From assembly GCA_017409875.1 (NCBI GenBank), contig JAFQRW010000008.1, positions 1-38,919 on the forward strand: DNA of 38,919 bases, read 5' to 3'. The notes under the pieces were generated by a model that had not been told where the DNA came from, ran no database searches, and was given only the letters and a program-made list of their open reading frames with translations. Position 1 is the first letter of the stretch. Every line of letters starts with the position of its first letter. This document shows, in pieces, positions 23,722 to 33,278 of this stretch. The position numbers and the translations under genes were made by a program. This DNA comes from Clostridia bacterium (GTDB lineage: Bacteria > Bacillota > Clostridia > RGIG6154).

Positions 23722-25092
23722 TTAGATCAATTTTTCACCGATTTTATAAACAGGGCCTGCGCCTACTGTCATAATAAGTTCATCGCCTGAGCAGGTCTTT
23801 TTTATATGTTCAGCAACATCGTCGAAGTCTTTGATATATTTAGCGTCACAGCCAGTTTTGACCATAATATCAACCAAATCCTTTGAAGAAACCGTGCCAT
23901 CATCAATTTCACGTGCGGCATATATGTCAGTAACAATAACACGGTCGGCAAGTGACAGGCTTTGTGCAAACTCTCCTAAAAGAGCTTTTGTCCTTGTGTA
24001 AGTGTGTGGCTGGAATATGGCAGTTACTTTTTTATGACCAAAATTTTTTGCAGTCTTGATTGCGGCAACAATTTCGGTTGGATGGTGAGCGTAATCGTCA
24101 ACTATTGTACAGCCTTTGTATTCGCCTTTTATTTCAAAACGGCGGTCAGTTCCTTTAAAATTTTCAAGTCCATTTTTAACAGAAACCGCATCGCATCCTG
24201 TATCCAAACACATTGCAGCGGCAGCAAGACTGTTTAAAACATTATGTTTTCCCGGAACGCTTAAGGTGATGCTGCAAAGCTTTACACCAAATGCGATAAG
24301 GTCATAAGAGGCAAATCCGTTTTTGTCAAACACAACATTTTTTGCCTGAACATCAAAATCCTCACCAATTCCGAATGTAATAATGTTGCATTTTAAATCT
24401 TTGGTTGCCTTTATAGTGTTTTTGTCAGCACCGTTTACAATTAAACTTCCGCTTTCAGGAACAAGCTGTGCAAATTTTTTGAATGCACTTATAATGTGGT
24501 CAATATCTTTGAAATAGTCGAGATGATCTGCATCGACATTAAGTATTATAGCTTTTTTGGGGAAAAACTCCAAAAAGCTTTCAACATACTCACACGCTTC
24601 GGTAACAAATATTTCGCTTGAGCCGATTTTAAGGTTTCCGCCAAGTGCTTTAACCTCTCCGCCAACCAACACGGTGGGGTCTTTTTGTGCTTCAAGCATA
24701 ATTGAAGATACCATTGAGGTGGTTGTGGTTTTGCCGTGAGTTCCTGCAATACAACACGGGCAACCGTAAGCTTTCATAAGCTCGCCTAAAAACACGCTTC
24801 TTTCAACTACTTTTTTTGCTTGTTTCACAGCCTCAATGTATTCGGGATTGTCTTTTGAAATAGCAGCAGTGTAAACAACCAAATCAGGTGAATTTATGTT
24901 TTTTTCACTTTGCCCGATAAAAACTTCAATTCCGTTTTCCTGAAGCTTTTTTGTTATATGAGTTTCGATTATATCGCTGCCTGATACTTTGTATCCGCCG
25001 TGCTTTACAATTAATGCAAGCGACGACATACTTATTCCGCCGATTCCTATAAAATGAATATATTTTCCCGGAGATAAATCAAATATTTTCAA
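23722..25092 (-). CDS. murC: UDP-N-acetylmuramate--L-alanine ligase MurC
   Basis: The 456-residue cytoplasmic ligase adds L-alanine to UDP-MurNAc using ATP, the first peptide step of peptidoglycan synthesis. The N-terminal Rossmann domain begins KYIHFIGIGGISMS, the ATP loop is GTHGKTTTTSM, the catalytic metal region is NVDADHLDYF, and the C-terminal domain has DDYAHHPTEI and FQPHTYTRT. TTG at 25092 with AGGAGG at nine bases upstream gives the normal length; longer frames have implausible hydrophobic N-terminal extensions. Confidence 0.95.
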   Translation of the reverse strand: MKIFDLSPGKYIHFIGIGGISMSSLALIVKHGGYKVSGSDIIETHITKKLQENGIEVFIGQSEKNINSPDLVVYTAAISKDNPEYIEAVKQAKKVVERSVFLGELMKAYGCPCCIAGTHGKTTTTSMVSSIMLEAQKDPTVLVGGEVKALGGNLKIGSSEIFVTEACEYVESFLEFFPKKAIILNVDADHLDYFKDIDHIISAFKKFAQLVPESGSLIVNGADKNTIKATKDLKCNIITFGIGEDFDVQAKNVVFDKNGFASYDLIAFGVKLCSITLSVPGKHNVLNSLAAAAMCLDTGCDAVSVKNGLENFKGTDRRFEIKGEYKGCTIVDDYAHHPTEIVAAIKTAKNFGHKKVTAIFQPHTYTRTKALLGEFAQSLSLADRVIVTDIYAAREIDDGTVSSKDLVDIMVKTGCDAKYIKDFDDVAEHIKKTCSGDELIMTVGAGPVYKIGEKLI

Positions 25093-25149
25093 AATTTCCT
25101 TCCTCCTAATGACAGGAATTAGTATATGTAAAATTGTTCTTTCTATTTT

Positions 25150-25178
25150 AATATAGCAGAAAATGTTAGCTTTTTCAA
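25150..25178 (-). promoter_or_regulatory. Sigma-A promoter for murC
   Basis: On minus TTGAAA (25173-25178), 17-base spacer, TATATT (25150-25155). Confidence 0.65.
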
Positions 25179-25357
25179 TAAAAAACCAAAAAAATAATAA
25201 AAATCCCTTGATTTTTTTCCCTAACAATAATATAATTACTCTATTAAGCGTTTTGTTATATGAAATAGGAATTTGTTTCTGCTATTATCAATATACATAA
25301 AATTTTGCAGATGGTTACTTTTTCAGATAAGCAAAAGAAAAAATACGGAGGAACAAA

Positions 25358-26563
25358 ATGATTAATGTAGCTGTTTTGGGCTTTGGTGTTGTTGGTTCGG
25401 GTGTTGTTGAGCTGATTGAAAAAAATGCCGAAACTATAAATAAGGGCCTTAAAGAACAAATCAAGGTTAAAAAAATCCTTGACATAAGAGATTTTGAAGG
25501 CCATAAATATCAAGACCTTTTTACAAAGGATTTTGACGAGATTTTAAATGACGATGAAATCAGCATTGTTATCGAAACAATCGGCGGAAAAGAGCCTGCG
25601 AGAACATTTACCGAAAAAGCACTCAAAAAGGGAAAAAGTGTTGTTACCTCAAACAAAGAGCTTGTTGCAGCCTTTGGAAGTGAGCTTATGGTAACAGCAA
25701 AAGAAAATAATTCATATTATATGTTTGAGGCTTCGGTTGGCGGGGCAATCCCTGTTTTAAGACCTTTAGGTACTTGTTTGGCAGCAAATAATATCACAGA
25801 TATATGGGGTATCTTAAATGGTACAACCAATTACATTTTAACCAGAATGTTTGAAGGCGGTGCGTCTTTTGAGGATGCTTTAAAAGAGGCACAGCAAAAA
25901 GGCTATGCAGAGCGTGACCCTTCAGCCGACGTTGAAGGTCATGATACAATGAGAAAAATTGCAATTTTAATGGCTATTGCATCAGGATATGAAACAAATT
26001 GTGATAAAATAATGACAGAAGGCATTACATCAATAAAACAAGAAGATGTGAAAATTTTAGATAAAGCAGGTTATGCAATCAGATTGATAGGTCACGGAAA
26101 AGTGTGTGACAAAAAAGTTTTTGCACGTGTAAGCCCTATGGTTATCAGTAAAAATCATCCTTTGGCAGGAGTTAAGGATGTGTTTAATGCAGTAATGGTT
26201 ATGGGCGATGCAACTGACGAGGTAATGTTTTATGGCAAAGGGGCAGGAAAGTTCCCCACAGCAAGCGCAGTTGTTGCCGATGTTATAGATATTGCCAAGT
26301 TTAATGGGAATCCGCCTAAATATTCTTGGGAAAAACCTGATGCTGATATGATGATTGACATTGAAGATACTTCGTCAATGTTTTATGTAAGAGCAACAGG
26401 AATAACCAAACAGGATTTTGATGTTTTAGAAATTATTTCTGAACAAAATGGTGAAATTGCTTTTATTACCTCAGAAATGAATGAAAAAGCGTTTATAGCA
26501 GCTAAAAAACAACTTGAGTTAAAAGGCGCAGAGTTTAAGGCTGTAATAAGAAAATTATTGTAG
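25358..26563 (+). CDS. hom: Homoserine dehydrogenase
   Basis: The 401-residue enzyme reduces aspartate semialdehyde to homoserine in the threonine/methionine branch. The NAD(P) loop is VLGFGVVGSGVVELI, the substrate signature region is GILNGTTNYILTRM with YAERDPSADVEGHD, and a C-terminal ACT domain follows (FYVRATGITKQDFDVLEIIS). It starts at ATG with CGGAGG upstream. lysC follows after 14 bases, so both enzymes of the aspartate pathway are co-transcribed. No lysine riboswitch or T-box structure was recognised in the 130-base leader. Confidence 0.95.
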   Translation: MINVAVLGFGVVGSGVVELIEKNAETINKGLKEQIKVKKILDIRDFEGHKYQDLFTKDFDEILNDDEISIVIETIGGKEPARTFTEKALKKGKSVVTSNKELVAAFGSELMVTAKENNSYYMFEASVGGAIPVLRPLGTCLAANNITDIWGILNGTTNYILTRMFEGGASFEDALKEAQQKGYAERDPSADVEGHDTMRKIAILMAIASGYETNCDKIMTEGITSIKQEDVKILDKAGYAIRLIGHGKVCDKKVFARVSPMVISKNHPLAGVKDVFNAVMVMGDATDEVMFYGKGAGKFPTASAVVADVIDIAKFNGNPPKYSWEKPDADMMIDIEDTSSMFYVRATGITKQDFDVLEIISEQNGEIAFITSEMNEKAFIAAKKQLELKGAEFKAVIRKLL

Positions 26564-26577
26564 AAAGTGGTGTTAAT

Positions 26578-27789
26578 ATGGGTTTGGTAGTTCAGAAATT
26601 CGGAGGCTCTTCGGTTGCAGATGCTAAAAAAGTTATGAATGTTGCCGAAAGAGTTACCGACGAATATAAAAAGGGCAATAACGTAGTAGTTGTTGTTTCA
26701 GCACAGGGTGACACAACAGACGAATTGATTGAAAAAGCAAACGAAATCAATCCTAATCACTCAAAAAGAGAAATGGATATGCTCCTTTCAACAGGTGAGC
26801 AGATTTCAATTTCACTTCTTGCAATGGCAATCGAAAAGTTAGGTTTTCCTGTTATTTCACTCACAGGCTGGCAGGTTGGAATGAAAACTGACAGTAACTA
26901 TTCTCAGGCAAGAATTCGTAAAATTGATACTGAAAGAATTTGTATGGAGCTTGATAAGAAGAATATTGTTGTTGTTGCAGGCTTTCAGGGAATTAATAAA
27001 TATGATGATATTACAACTTTGGGCAGAGGTGGTTCTGACACTACAGCAGTAGCTTTAGCTGCAGCACTTCACGCTGATATCTGTGAAATTTATACAGATG
27101 TTGACGGTGTTTATACCACAGACCCAAGAATTGTAAAAGATGCAGTTAAGCTTAGTGAAATCTCTTATGATGAAATGTTAGAGCTTGCATCGCTCGGAGC
27201 AAATGTGCTTCACAACCGCTCAGTAGAAATGGCAAAAAAATATAATGTAAATTTAGAAGTTAAATCAAGTTTTCAAAGAGTACCTGGAACAGTTGTTAAG
27301 GAGGAAGTAGATATGGAAAAGATGTTGGTTAGAGGTGTAGCACGTGATAACGACGTTGCAAGAATTGCTGTTATTGGTTTGAAGGACGAACCGGGTACAG
27401 CGTTTAAGATTTTCTCGCTTCTTTCCAAGAGCAAAATAAATGTTGATATCATTTTGCAGTCAATCGGAAGAGAAAACACAAAAGATATTTCATTTACAGT
27501 TACTGAAGGTAATCTTAATAAAGCTCTTGAAATTTTGGAACAAAACAAAGACCTTATCGGTTACAAAGATATTTCCAGCTCAACAAATCTTTCAAAGGTT
27601 TCTATTGTTGGTGCAGGCATGGTAAACAATCCGGGCGTTGCATCAAAAATGTTTGAAGCGCTTTTTGAAAGTTCAATCAACATTCACATGATTTCAACGT
27701 CTGAACTTAAAGTGTCAGTTTTAGTTGACAGAGATGTGGCTGAACGTGCTGTAAAAGCAATTCACGATAAATTTGATTTTACAAACTAA
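26578..27789 (+). CDS. lysC: Aspartate kinase, with probable internal beta-subunit start
   Basis: The 403-residue enzyme phosphorylates aspartate, the first step to lysine, threonine and methionine. The kinase domain begins VQKFGGSSVADAKKV and contains GRGGSDTTAVALAAAL, and two ACT domains occupy about 260-400 (IAVIGLKDEPGTAFKIF, then VSIVGAGMVNNPGVASKMFE). An internal ATG at residue 246 with a perfect SD suggests a second product, as in Bacillus subtilis aspartokinase II. It is coupled with hom. Confidence 0.95.
   Translation: MGLVVQKFGGSSVADAKKVMNVAERVTDEYKKGNNVVVVVSAQGDTTDELIEKANEINPNHSKREMDMLLSTGEQISISLLAMAIEKLGFPVISLTGWQVGMKTDSNYSQARIRKIDTERICMELDKKNIVVVAGFQGINKYDDITTLGRGGSDTTAVALAAALHADICEIYTDVDGVYTTDPRIVKDAVKLSEISYDEMLELASLGANVLHNRSVEMAKKYNVNLEVKSSFQRVPGTVVKEEVDMEKMLVRGVARDNDVARIAVIGLKDEPGTAFKIFSLLSKSKINVDIILQSIGRENTKDISFTVTEGNLNKALEILEQNKDLIGYKDISSSTNLSKVSIVGAGMVNNPGVASKMFEALFESSINIHMISTSELKVSVLVDRDVAERAVKAIHDKFDFTN
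27298..27315 (+). promoter_or_regulatory. Internal ribosome binding site in lysC
   Basis: AAGGAGG (27298-27304), eight bases, then ATG (27313-27315) in frame at codon 246. A start here would make a 158-residue ACT-only subunit. The B. subtilis lysC beta subunit begins at codon 246 in the same way. Confidence 0.7.
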
Positions 27790-27826
27790 TAAAACATTAA
27801 AATTTATACCGAAAGGATAAAATGCA

Positions 27827-30460
27827 ATGAGTAAGCTTTGGCATATTGCCACAAAAGATGAGATAGAAGATAACCTCAATACTGATTTTGAACGTGGTAT
27901 GACAAACGAGTTTGCACAGAGCAAGTTAAACCGGCGTATCAGGGGCAGTAAGCCAATAGCTGAAAATGTACCCAAGGCTGCGCTGTCGTACTTCAGCACT
28001 GTGATGGCGGCTTTGCTTGTAATCCTTTCGGTTATTTTTATGTTTAAAGACCCCGTCTTAGGAACAACTGTTGTGGTTTTGGTGCTGATTTCAGAAATTC
28101 TTGGCTTTGCGCAGGACATTGTTTCATACAAAACAGAGCACAAAATCAAGAAAATTCTCAAACCCAAAGCAGTAGTTATAAGAGACGGAAAGCAAAAAAA
28201 TATACAAAGAGATGAAATCGTAGAGGGCGATATTGTTGTTTTGTCCAAAGGCGATGTTGTACCTTGCGACGGAAGAATTACATATTGTGAGAATTTAGAA
28301 GTTGACCAAAAATGCGTTACGGGAATATCTGAAAACGTAGCAAAAAGCGAAGACGCAGAGCTTAGCGAAGATACTCAAATAAAAGACCAGTCAAATATGC
28401 TTTTTGCAGGAAGCGTTGTGGTTTCCGGAAATTGCAGGATTGTGGCTTGCAGAACCGGTGAAAATACAGTTTTGGCAACTCTTGATGATGGAACTTCGGT
28501 TGCTTTGGAAAAGTCATATATGCAGGATAAACTATGCGAGGTTTCAAAAGTTCTTTCCTGCTTTACATTCATACTTTTAGCAGTTATACTTCTGATTGGC
28601 ATATTATCAGGCACAGATATGTATAATACTGCGATGCTTTGCCTTGCACTCGGTGCGGTTTTGGTGCCATCAAAATTACCTGCCGTAATTTCTTGCGTAG
28701 TCAATAAAGGTATGCTCAAAATGGCACAGCACGGCAGTATTGTAAAAAATCAGGCAACCTTAGAAAAGCTCGCACTTTGCGATGTTGTAATTACAGGTAA
28801 AACAGGAATTGTTACTCAAAGCAGTGCAAGTGTTTTTGGAGTGATTTCAACACAAGGTAGCTTAGAACTCAAAGATGATTCTTTAGGTGTACCGCAAAAA
28901 AGCATTTTAAGAATTATTTTAGAATTTGCTTCAGTATGCACACAACCGGCTGAAGATAAAAGCATTTCAGAAGAGCAGGCAGTAGATAAAGCCGTTTTAA
29001 ATGCTGCCAAGCAGCTTGGAGCAGATGTAAATAAGGTTGAAATTGCAAAAAGATTTCTGCTTGATATGAACAAAAAAGCAATGACAGTTTGTGCATCAGT
29101 ACAAGACGGCTACAGAATTATCTCAAAAGGCGATGTAAACGAAGTTATAAAGCATTGCACACACGCAGTTTCAAGCACCAGCATCAATGAAATGACAGAC
29201 GAATTAAAAGAAGATTTGATTAAACAATATAAAGAATTATCTCAAAACGGATTTAAGGCAGTTGCAGTTGCATATAAAGACAGCGATGTATTAACAGATG
29301 AAATTGAGGCAGAAAAAGACCTCGTTTTCTTAGGAATTGTTGTAATTGAAAACAATGTAAGAGATGATTCTGTCGAAGCAATTAATGAGCTTGTGTCAGC
29401 AGGCATCAGACCTGTTATGCTCACATACGATAATGCTTTTCTTTCTGAGTATATCGCAAGACAAAGCGGTATTATGAAAGACAATGATATAGTTGTTACA
29501 GGTGATGAGCTTTTAAATATGCAAGACAGTGAGTTAGATGAAAAAATTGATAATATCGCTGTTTTTGCAGAGCTTAAGCCTTGCGATAAAGTAAGAATTG
29601 CTCAAAGCCTGAAAAGAAAAGGCAAAACAGTTTGCGTGATATCGGCAAGCTCGTATGACAAAGACACTTTGGAAATAGCAGATATATCAGCATCTGAAAA
29701 AGATGGTGCGGAAGTAAACGAATTTAAATCAGATGTTGTTACTGACGGAACACTTCTTGGGTTGGTTAATGCTATGAAGAAGGCGCAAATGATTTATCTT
29801 GATGCAAGAAAATCCATAAGATTTATGGTATCAAACGCAGCAGCACAAATGCTTTTTGTTCTCTTTGCAATGCTTCTTACAAGCAGTCTGCCTCTTGTTG
29901 CAACTCAAGTTTTGGTAATTGGTATTTTAACAACAGGATTTATACCTTTTGTGTTGCCGTTTGGCGGAGACTGGGACAAGCACAAACTTAAAAATGTTAA
30001 ACAAAACAACAGTATTTTTCTTAAAATGTGGCCGAGAATTCTTTCTACGGGAGTGCTTTTGGCACTCTTGGCGCTTGTTGTTTTCATAAGAACAAATTAT
30101 TTTGTATCCGCTCAGTCAGACCTTGCAGCTTATACAAGAGCACAGACCACGGTATTTTTATTCTTTGTTTTGTACGCAGTGTTTGGAGCTATCTATTTAA
30201 GAAAAAATGCGATTACACTCAAAGAAGGAAAAACAGAACTGGTTTGCCTTGCAGTTTTTGCTGTTGGTTGTTTGGCTGCGGTTGTTTTGTTACTTACAAT
30301 TCCCATACTTAAAAATCTGTTTGGATTTGGCGATGTAAGTACCTTTTTTGCAATAATTTTTGCATTAATTCCTTTAGCTGTAAAGGCTTTGGAAGATGTT
30401 TTGAAAAATATATCTTTAAGAGCAAAAAAGACGGAGGCTATTAATGGAACAGACATTTAA
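27827..30460 (+). CDS. P-type ATPase-fold protein with all catalytic motifs degenerate
   Basis: The 877-residue membrane protein has the length, helix pattern (two pairs before and about six helices after the cytoplasmic loops) and domain order of P2-type cation pumps. However, the phosphorylation motif DKTGT reads GKTGI (G324 for Asp), the actuator TGE reads TGI (I167 for Glu), TGD reads TYD (534), and the hinge TGDGVND reads ISASSYD (605-611). The PEGLP turn of helix 4 reads PSKLP. The KG loop of the nucleotide domain (SKGDVNEV) is kept. Hydrolysis and pumping are therefore not expected. The frame is intact and codon use is normal, so it is not a decaying pseudogene. It lies 37 bases after lysC and overlaps rlmB by 17 bases. 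The role is unknown; a binding, sensing or scaffold function is inferred. Confidence 0.85.
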   Translation: MSKLWHIATKDEIEDNLNTDFERGMTNEFAQSKLNRRIRGSKPIAENVPKAALSYFSTVMAALLVILSVIFMFKDPVLGTTVVVLVLISEILGFAQDIVSYKTEHKIKKILKPKAVVIRDGKQKNIQRDEIVEGDIVVLSKGDVVPCDGRITYCENLEVDQKCVTGISENVAKSEDAELSEDTQIKDQSNMLFAGSVVVSGNCRIVACRTGENTVLATLDDGTSVALEKSYMQDKLCEVSKVLSCFTFILLAVILLIGILSGTDMYNTAMLCLALGAVLVPSKLPAVISCVVNKGMLKMAQHGSIVKNQATLEKLALCDVVITGKTGIVTQSSASVFGVISTQGSLELKDDSLGVPQKSILRIILEFASVCTQPAEDKSISEEQAVDKAVLNAAKQLGADVNKVEIAKRFLLDMNKKAMTVCASVQDGYRIISKGDVNEVIKHCTHAVSSTSINEMTDELKEDLIKQYKELSQNGFKAVAVAYKDSDVLTDEIEAEKDLVFLGIVVIENNVRDDSVEAINELVSAGIRPVMLTYDNAFLSEYIARQSGIMKDNDIVVTGDELLNMQDSELDEKIDNIAVFAELKPCDKVRIAQSLKRKGKTVCVISASSYDKDTLEIADISASEKDGAEVNEFKSDVVTDGTLLGLVNAMKKAQMIYLDARKSIRFMVSNAAAQMLFVLFAMLLTSSLPLVATQVLVIGILTTGFIPFVLPFGGDWDKHKLKNVKQNNSIFLKMWPRILSTGVLLALLALVVFIRTNYFVSAQSDLAAYTRAQTTVFLFFVLYAVFGAIYLRKNAITLKEGKTELVCLAVFAVGCLAAVVLLLTIPILKNLFGFGDVSTFFAIIFALIPLAVKALEDVLKNISLRAKKTEAINGTDI

Positions 30461-31181
30461 AATTGAGGGAAGAAACCCTGTTATAGAGGCAATTAAGTCA
30501 GGCAGAAGCATTGATAAAATTTATATTTTAAAAGGCGAATTAAACGGTTCGATTATAAAAATAAAAGCAATGGCAAGGGATAAAAAAATCCCCGTTGTTG
30601 AAATTGACAAAAAAAAGTTTTCTGATATGTCCGACATTTCTGCAAGTCAGGGAGTTATAGCAAGTGTTTCACCTGTTGACTATGTTGATGTTGAGGATAT
30701 TATAAAAATTGCAGAAAATAAAAACGAGCCGCTTTTTGTAGTTTTGCTTGATGAAATTGAAGACCCGCACAATTTAGGTGCTATTATAAGAACTGCAAAT
30801 GCAGCAGGTGCTCACGGAGTTATTATTCCAAAGCACAGAAGTGCGTATATCACTGCAACGGTTGCAAAAACAGCGGCAGGCGCTTGCTTTTACACTCCTG
30901 TTGCAAAGGTTACAAACCTTGTAAACACCATGAAAAAGTTAAAGGATTACGGCGTGTGGTTTTATGGGGCTGATATGAACGGCGAAAAAGATATTTTTGA
31001 AACTTCATTTTCAGGCAAAATAGGAATTGTAATAGGAAACGAGGGCAAGGGAATAAGCCCTACTGTTAAAAAAGAATGCGATTTTATGGTAAATATTCCA
31101 ATGATGGGTGAAGTAGAATCGCTTAATGCATCGGTAAGTGCAGGAATATTTATGTACAGCGCACTTAAAAGCAGACGATAA
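30444..31181 (+). CDS. rlmB: 23S rRNA 2'-O-methyltransferase RlmB-like (SpoU family)
   Basis: The 245-residue SPOUT methyltransferase has an N-terminal substrate-binding domain (EGRNPVIEAIKSGR) and the three SpoU motifs: DEIEDPHNLGAIIRTANA, IVIGNEGKGIS and IPMMGEVESLNASVSAGI. RlmB methylates G2251 of 23S rRNA in Escherichia coli; in Firmicutes some close relatives modify other RNA guanosines, so the exact site is less certain. The ATG follows GGAGG inside the end of the ATPase-like gene, which indicates translational coupling. Confidence 0.9.
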   Translation: MEQTFKIEGRNPVIEAIKSGRSIDKIYILKGELNGSIIKIKAMARDKKIPVVEIDKKKFSDMSDISASQGVIASVSPVDYVDVEDIIKIAENKNEPLFVVLLDEIEDPHNLGAIIRTANAAGAHGVIIPKHRSAYITATVAKTAAGACFYTPVAKVTNLVNTMKKLKDYGVWFYGADMNGEKDIFETSFSGKIGIVIGNEGKGISPTVKKECDFMVNIPMMGEVESLNASVSAGIFMYSALKSRR

Positions 31182-31194
31182 GGAGGAGTAAAAA

Positions 31195-31464
31195 ATGAAA
31201 GCCGTAGTAACAGTAATCGGTGTCGATAAAGCAGGCATTATAGCAAGAATAAGCACAAAGCTCTATGAAAAAGGAGTTAATATTTTAGATATTACCCAGA
31301 CTATCATGGGAGATATTTTTACTATGATTATGCTGGTAGATGTTAAAACAAAAGAAACTTCATTTTCTGAACTTGTTACAGAAATGAAAGCACTTGGCGA
31401 GGAAATTGGTGTTGAAGTAACAGTAACACGTGAAGAAATTTATAAATCAATGCACAGAATTTAA
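31195..31464 (+). CDS. ACT domain protein, UPF0237 family
   Basis: This 89-residue protein is a single ACT domain ([23 protein letters not shown], then [19 protein letters not shown]). It belongs to the UPF0237 family, small ligand-binding proteins without an enzyme partner in the same chain. It is followed after 11 bases by the UPF0210 gene, a conserved pairing, which suggests it senses a small molecule for that protein. The ligand is unknown. Confidence 0.9.
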   Translation: MKAVVTVIGVDKAGIIARISTKLYEKGVNILDITQTIMGDIFTMIMLVDVKTKETSFSELVTEMKALGEEIGVEVTVTREEIYKSMHRI

Positions 31465-31475
31465 GGGGTGAAGAT

Positions 31476-32834
31476 ATGCTGGATACATACGAAATTCTTG
31501 AAACTATCAAGATGATAAAAAAAGAAAATCTTGATATAAGAACTATTACAATGGGCATATCACTCGTAGACTGCAGTAGCGAGAGTGTAAAAAAAACATG
31601 CGAAAACATTTATAACAAAATAACAAAATATGCAAAAGACCTTGTGAAAACAGGTGAGGACATTGAAAAAGAGTACGGAATACCGATTATAAACAAAAGA
31701 ATTTCGGTAACACCGATATCACTTCTTACACCTGTAAATAAAAAAGAAGATTATGTTGAATATGCAAAGACACTTGACAAGGCAGCAAATGATTTAGGAG
31801 TGAATTTTATCGGCGGATACTCTGCGCTTGTTCAAAAAGGGTATACAGATAAAGAAAAAATGTTTATTGACTCAATTCCAATGGCGCTGTCTGTTACATC
31901 AAGGCTTTGTTCGTCTGTAAATATAGGAAGCACCAAAGCGGGCATAAATATGGACGCTGTTTACCATGTAGGCAAGGCGATAAAAGAGTGTGCTGAGCTT
32001 ACCAAGGATAACAATGCAATGGCGTGCGCAAAATTTGTTGTGTTTTGCAATGCAGTTGAAGATAATCCGTTTATGGCAGGCGCTTTTCATGGTGTTTCTG
32101 AAGGCGAATGTGTGATAAATGTAGGCGTAAGCGGTCCCGGTGTTGTTAAATGCGAGATTGAGAAATATCCTGATGCAGACTTTTTAGCACTTGCTGAAAT
32201 TATTAAAAAGACTGCTTTTAAAATAACAAGAGTAGGACAGATGGTAGCAAAAGAGGCGGCAAAAAGACTTAATGTGCCTTTTGGTATTGTTGACCTTTCA
32301 CTCGCACCAACTCCTGCAGTAGGTGATAGCGTTGCACATATTTTAGAGCAGATGGGGCTTGAAAAATGCGGAACGCATGGAACTACTGCGGCTTTAGCGC
32401 TTTTAAATGATGCGGTAAAAAAAGGCGGGGTTATGGCGTCAAGCTCGGTTGGCGGTCTTTCAGGTGCATTTATACCTGTAAGCGAAGATGCAGGTATGAT
32501 TGATGCCGCAAAATGCGGTGCGCTTAGCCTTTCAAAACTTGAGGCTATGACATGTGTATGCTCAGTGGGACTTGATATGATTGCAGTTCCCGGAGATACA
32601 TCTGCAGAAACAATTTCTGCAATTATCGCAGATGAAGCGGCTATCGGGATGATAAATCAAAAGACAACTGCGGTAAGAATAATTCCGGCACCCGGCACAA
32701 AAAAAGGCGATATGGTAAAGTTTGGCGGACTGTTGGGAGAGGCACCTGTTATGGAAGTTTTGCCCTTTAGTGCAGAAAAATTTGTAAAGCGTGGCGGCAG
32801 AATTCCGGCACCTATTCATAGTCTGAAAAATTAG
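31476..32834 (+). CDS. UPF0210 (DUF711) family protein
   Basis: This 452-residue protein belongs to UPF0210/DUF711, a PFL-like fold family of unknown activity. Typical stretches are [32 protein letters not shown] and [20 protein letters not shown], with a conserved Gly/Cys-rich centre. The length is normal. The start is ATG with AGGGGTG upstream. It is always near the ACT gene that precedes it. A catalytic role is suspected by fold only. Confidence 0.9.
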   Translation: MLDTYEILETIKMIKKENLDIRTITMGISLVDCSSESVKKTCENIYNKITKYAKDLVKTGEDIEKEYGIPIINKRISVTPISLLTPVNKKEDYVEYAKTLDKAANDLGVNFIGGYSALVQKGYTDKEKMFIDSIPMALSVTSRLCSSVNIGSTKAGINMDAVYHVGKAIKECAELTKDNNAMACAKFVVFCNAVEDNPFMAGAFHGVSEGECVINVGVSGPGVVKCEIEKYPDADFLALAEIIKKTAFKITRVGQMVAKEAAKRLNVPFGIVDLSLAPTPAVGDSVAHILEQMGLEKCGTHGTTAALALLNDAVKKGGVMASSSVGGLSGAFIPVSEDAGMIDAAKCGALSLSKLEAMTCVCSVGLDMIAVPGDTSAETISAIIADEAAIGMINQKTTAVRIIPAPGTKKGDMVKFGGLLGEAPVMEVLPFSAEKFVKRGGRIPAPIHSLKN

Positions 32835-32844
32835 GAGAATAAAT

Positions 32845-33261
32845 ATGAAAAAGATAGCAGTGTTAATGTGTTTGATGCTTGTGCTTTGCACTGCATGCGG
32901 GGAAAAAGAAAACAAAGACAATCAACCTCCGCAGCAGCAAGACACCAATCGGGTTCAAGAGGTTGCACAAGACATAAGTGAAAACATTACAAAAGACCCA
33001 ATGAGTGTTGAAAAGAGTGATATTGATAAAGCAAAAGAAAGTGCTTTACAAATGGAAAAAGAGCTTAAAGACCAGGTAGGAAAAGTTAAAGACGAAGATG
33101 TTGAGCAGTTTCAAAATCGTCAGGTTTCTGTAGAGCTTTTAAAGCAAGGCTTAGATGCTTTGGAAAAAGCTAAAGCAGACGGAGACCAAGAGGCAATAAT
33201 AAAAGCTCAGACTCAGATAGAAATGGCTAAGTCTTTGTGGGATTTTGTGCAGGAAGAGTAG
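32845..33261 (+). CDS. Small lipoprotein of unknown function
   Basis: The 138-residue protein has an N-terminal signal (KKIAVLMCLMLVLC) ending in the lipobox LCTAC, with C18 or so as the lipidated residue. The rest is hydrophilic, with a Gln/Asn/Pro linker and a helical Glu/Lys/Gln-rich C-terminus without cysteines. It would be modified by the Lgt encoded at 19601. It lies between UPF0210 and the LCP gene and is probably co-transcribed, so a cell-surface role alongside LCP is likely. Confidence 0.78.
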   Translation: MKKIAVLMCLMLVLCTACGEKENKDNQPPQQQDTNRVQEVAQDISENITKDPMSVEKSDIDKAKESALQMEKELKDQVGKVKDEDVEQFQNRQVSVELLKQGLDALEKAKADGDQEAIIKAQTQIEMAKSLWDFVQEE

Positions 33262-33278
33262 TATAGAAGGTGCTTTGA

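Noticed and set aside
25228-25357. Lysine riboswitch or T-box before hom
   Set aside because: The leader is short and AT-rich, without the conserved helices or the T-box sequence.
27827-30460. Functional cation pump
   Set aside because: The phosphorylated Asp and the TGE glutamate, both essential, are replaced.
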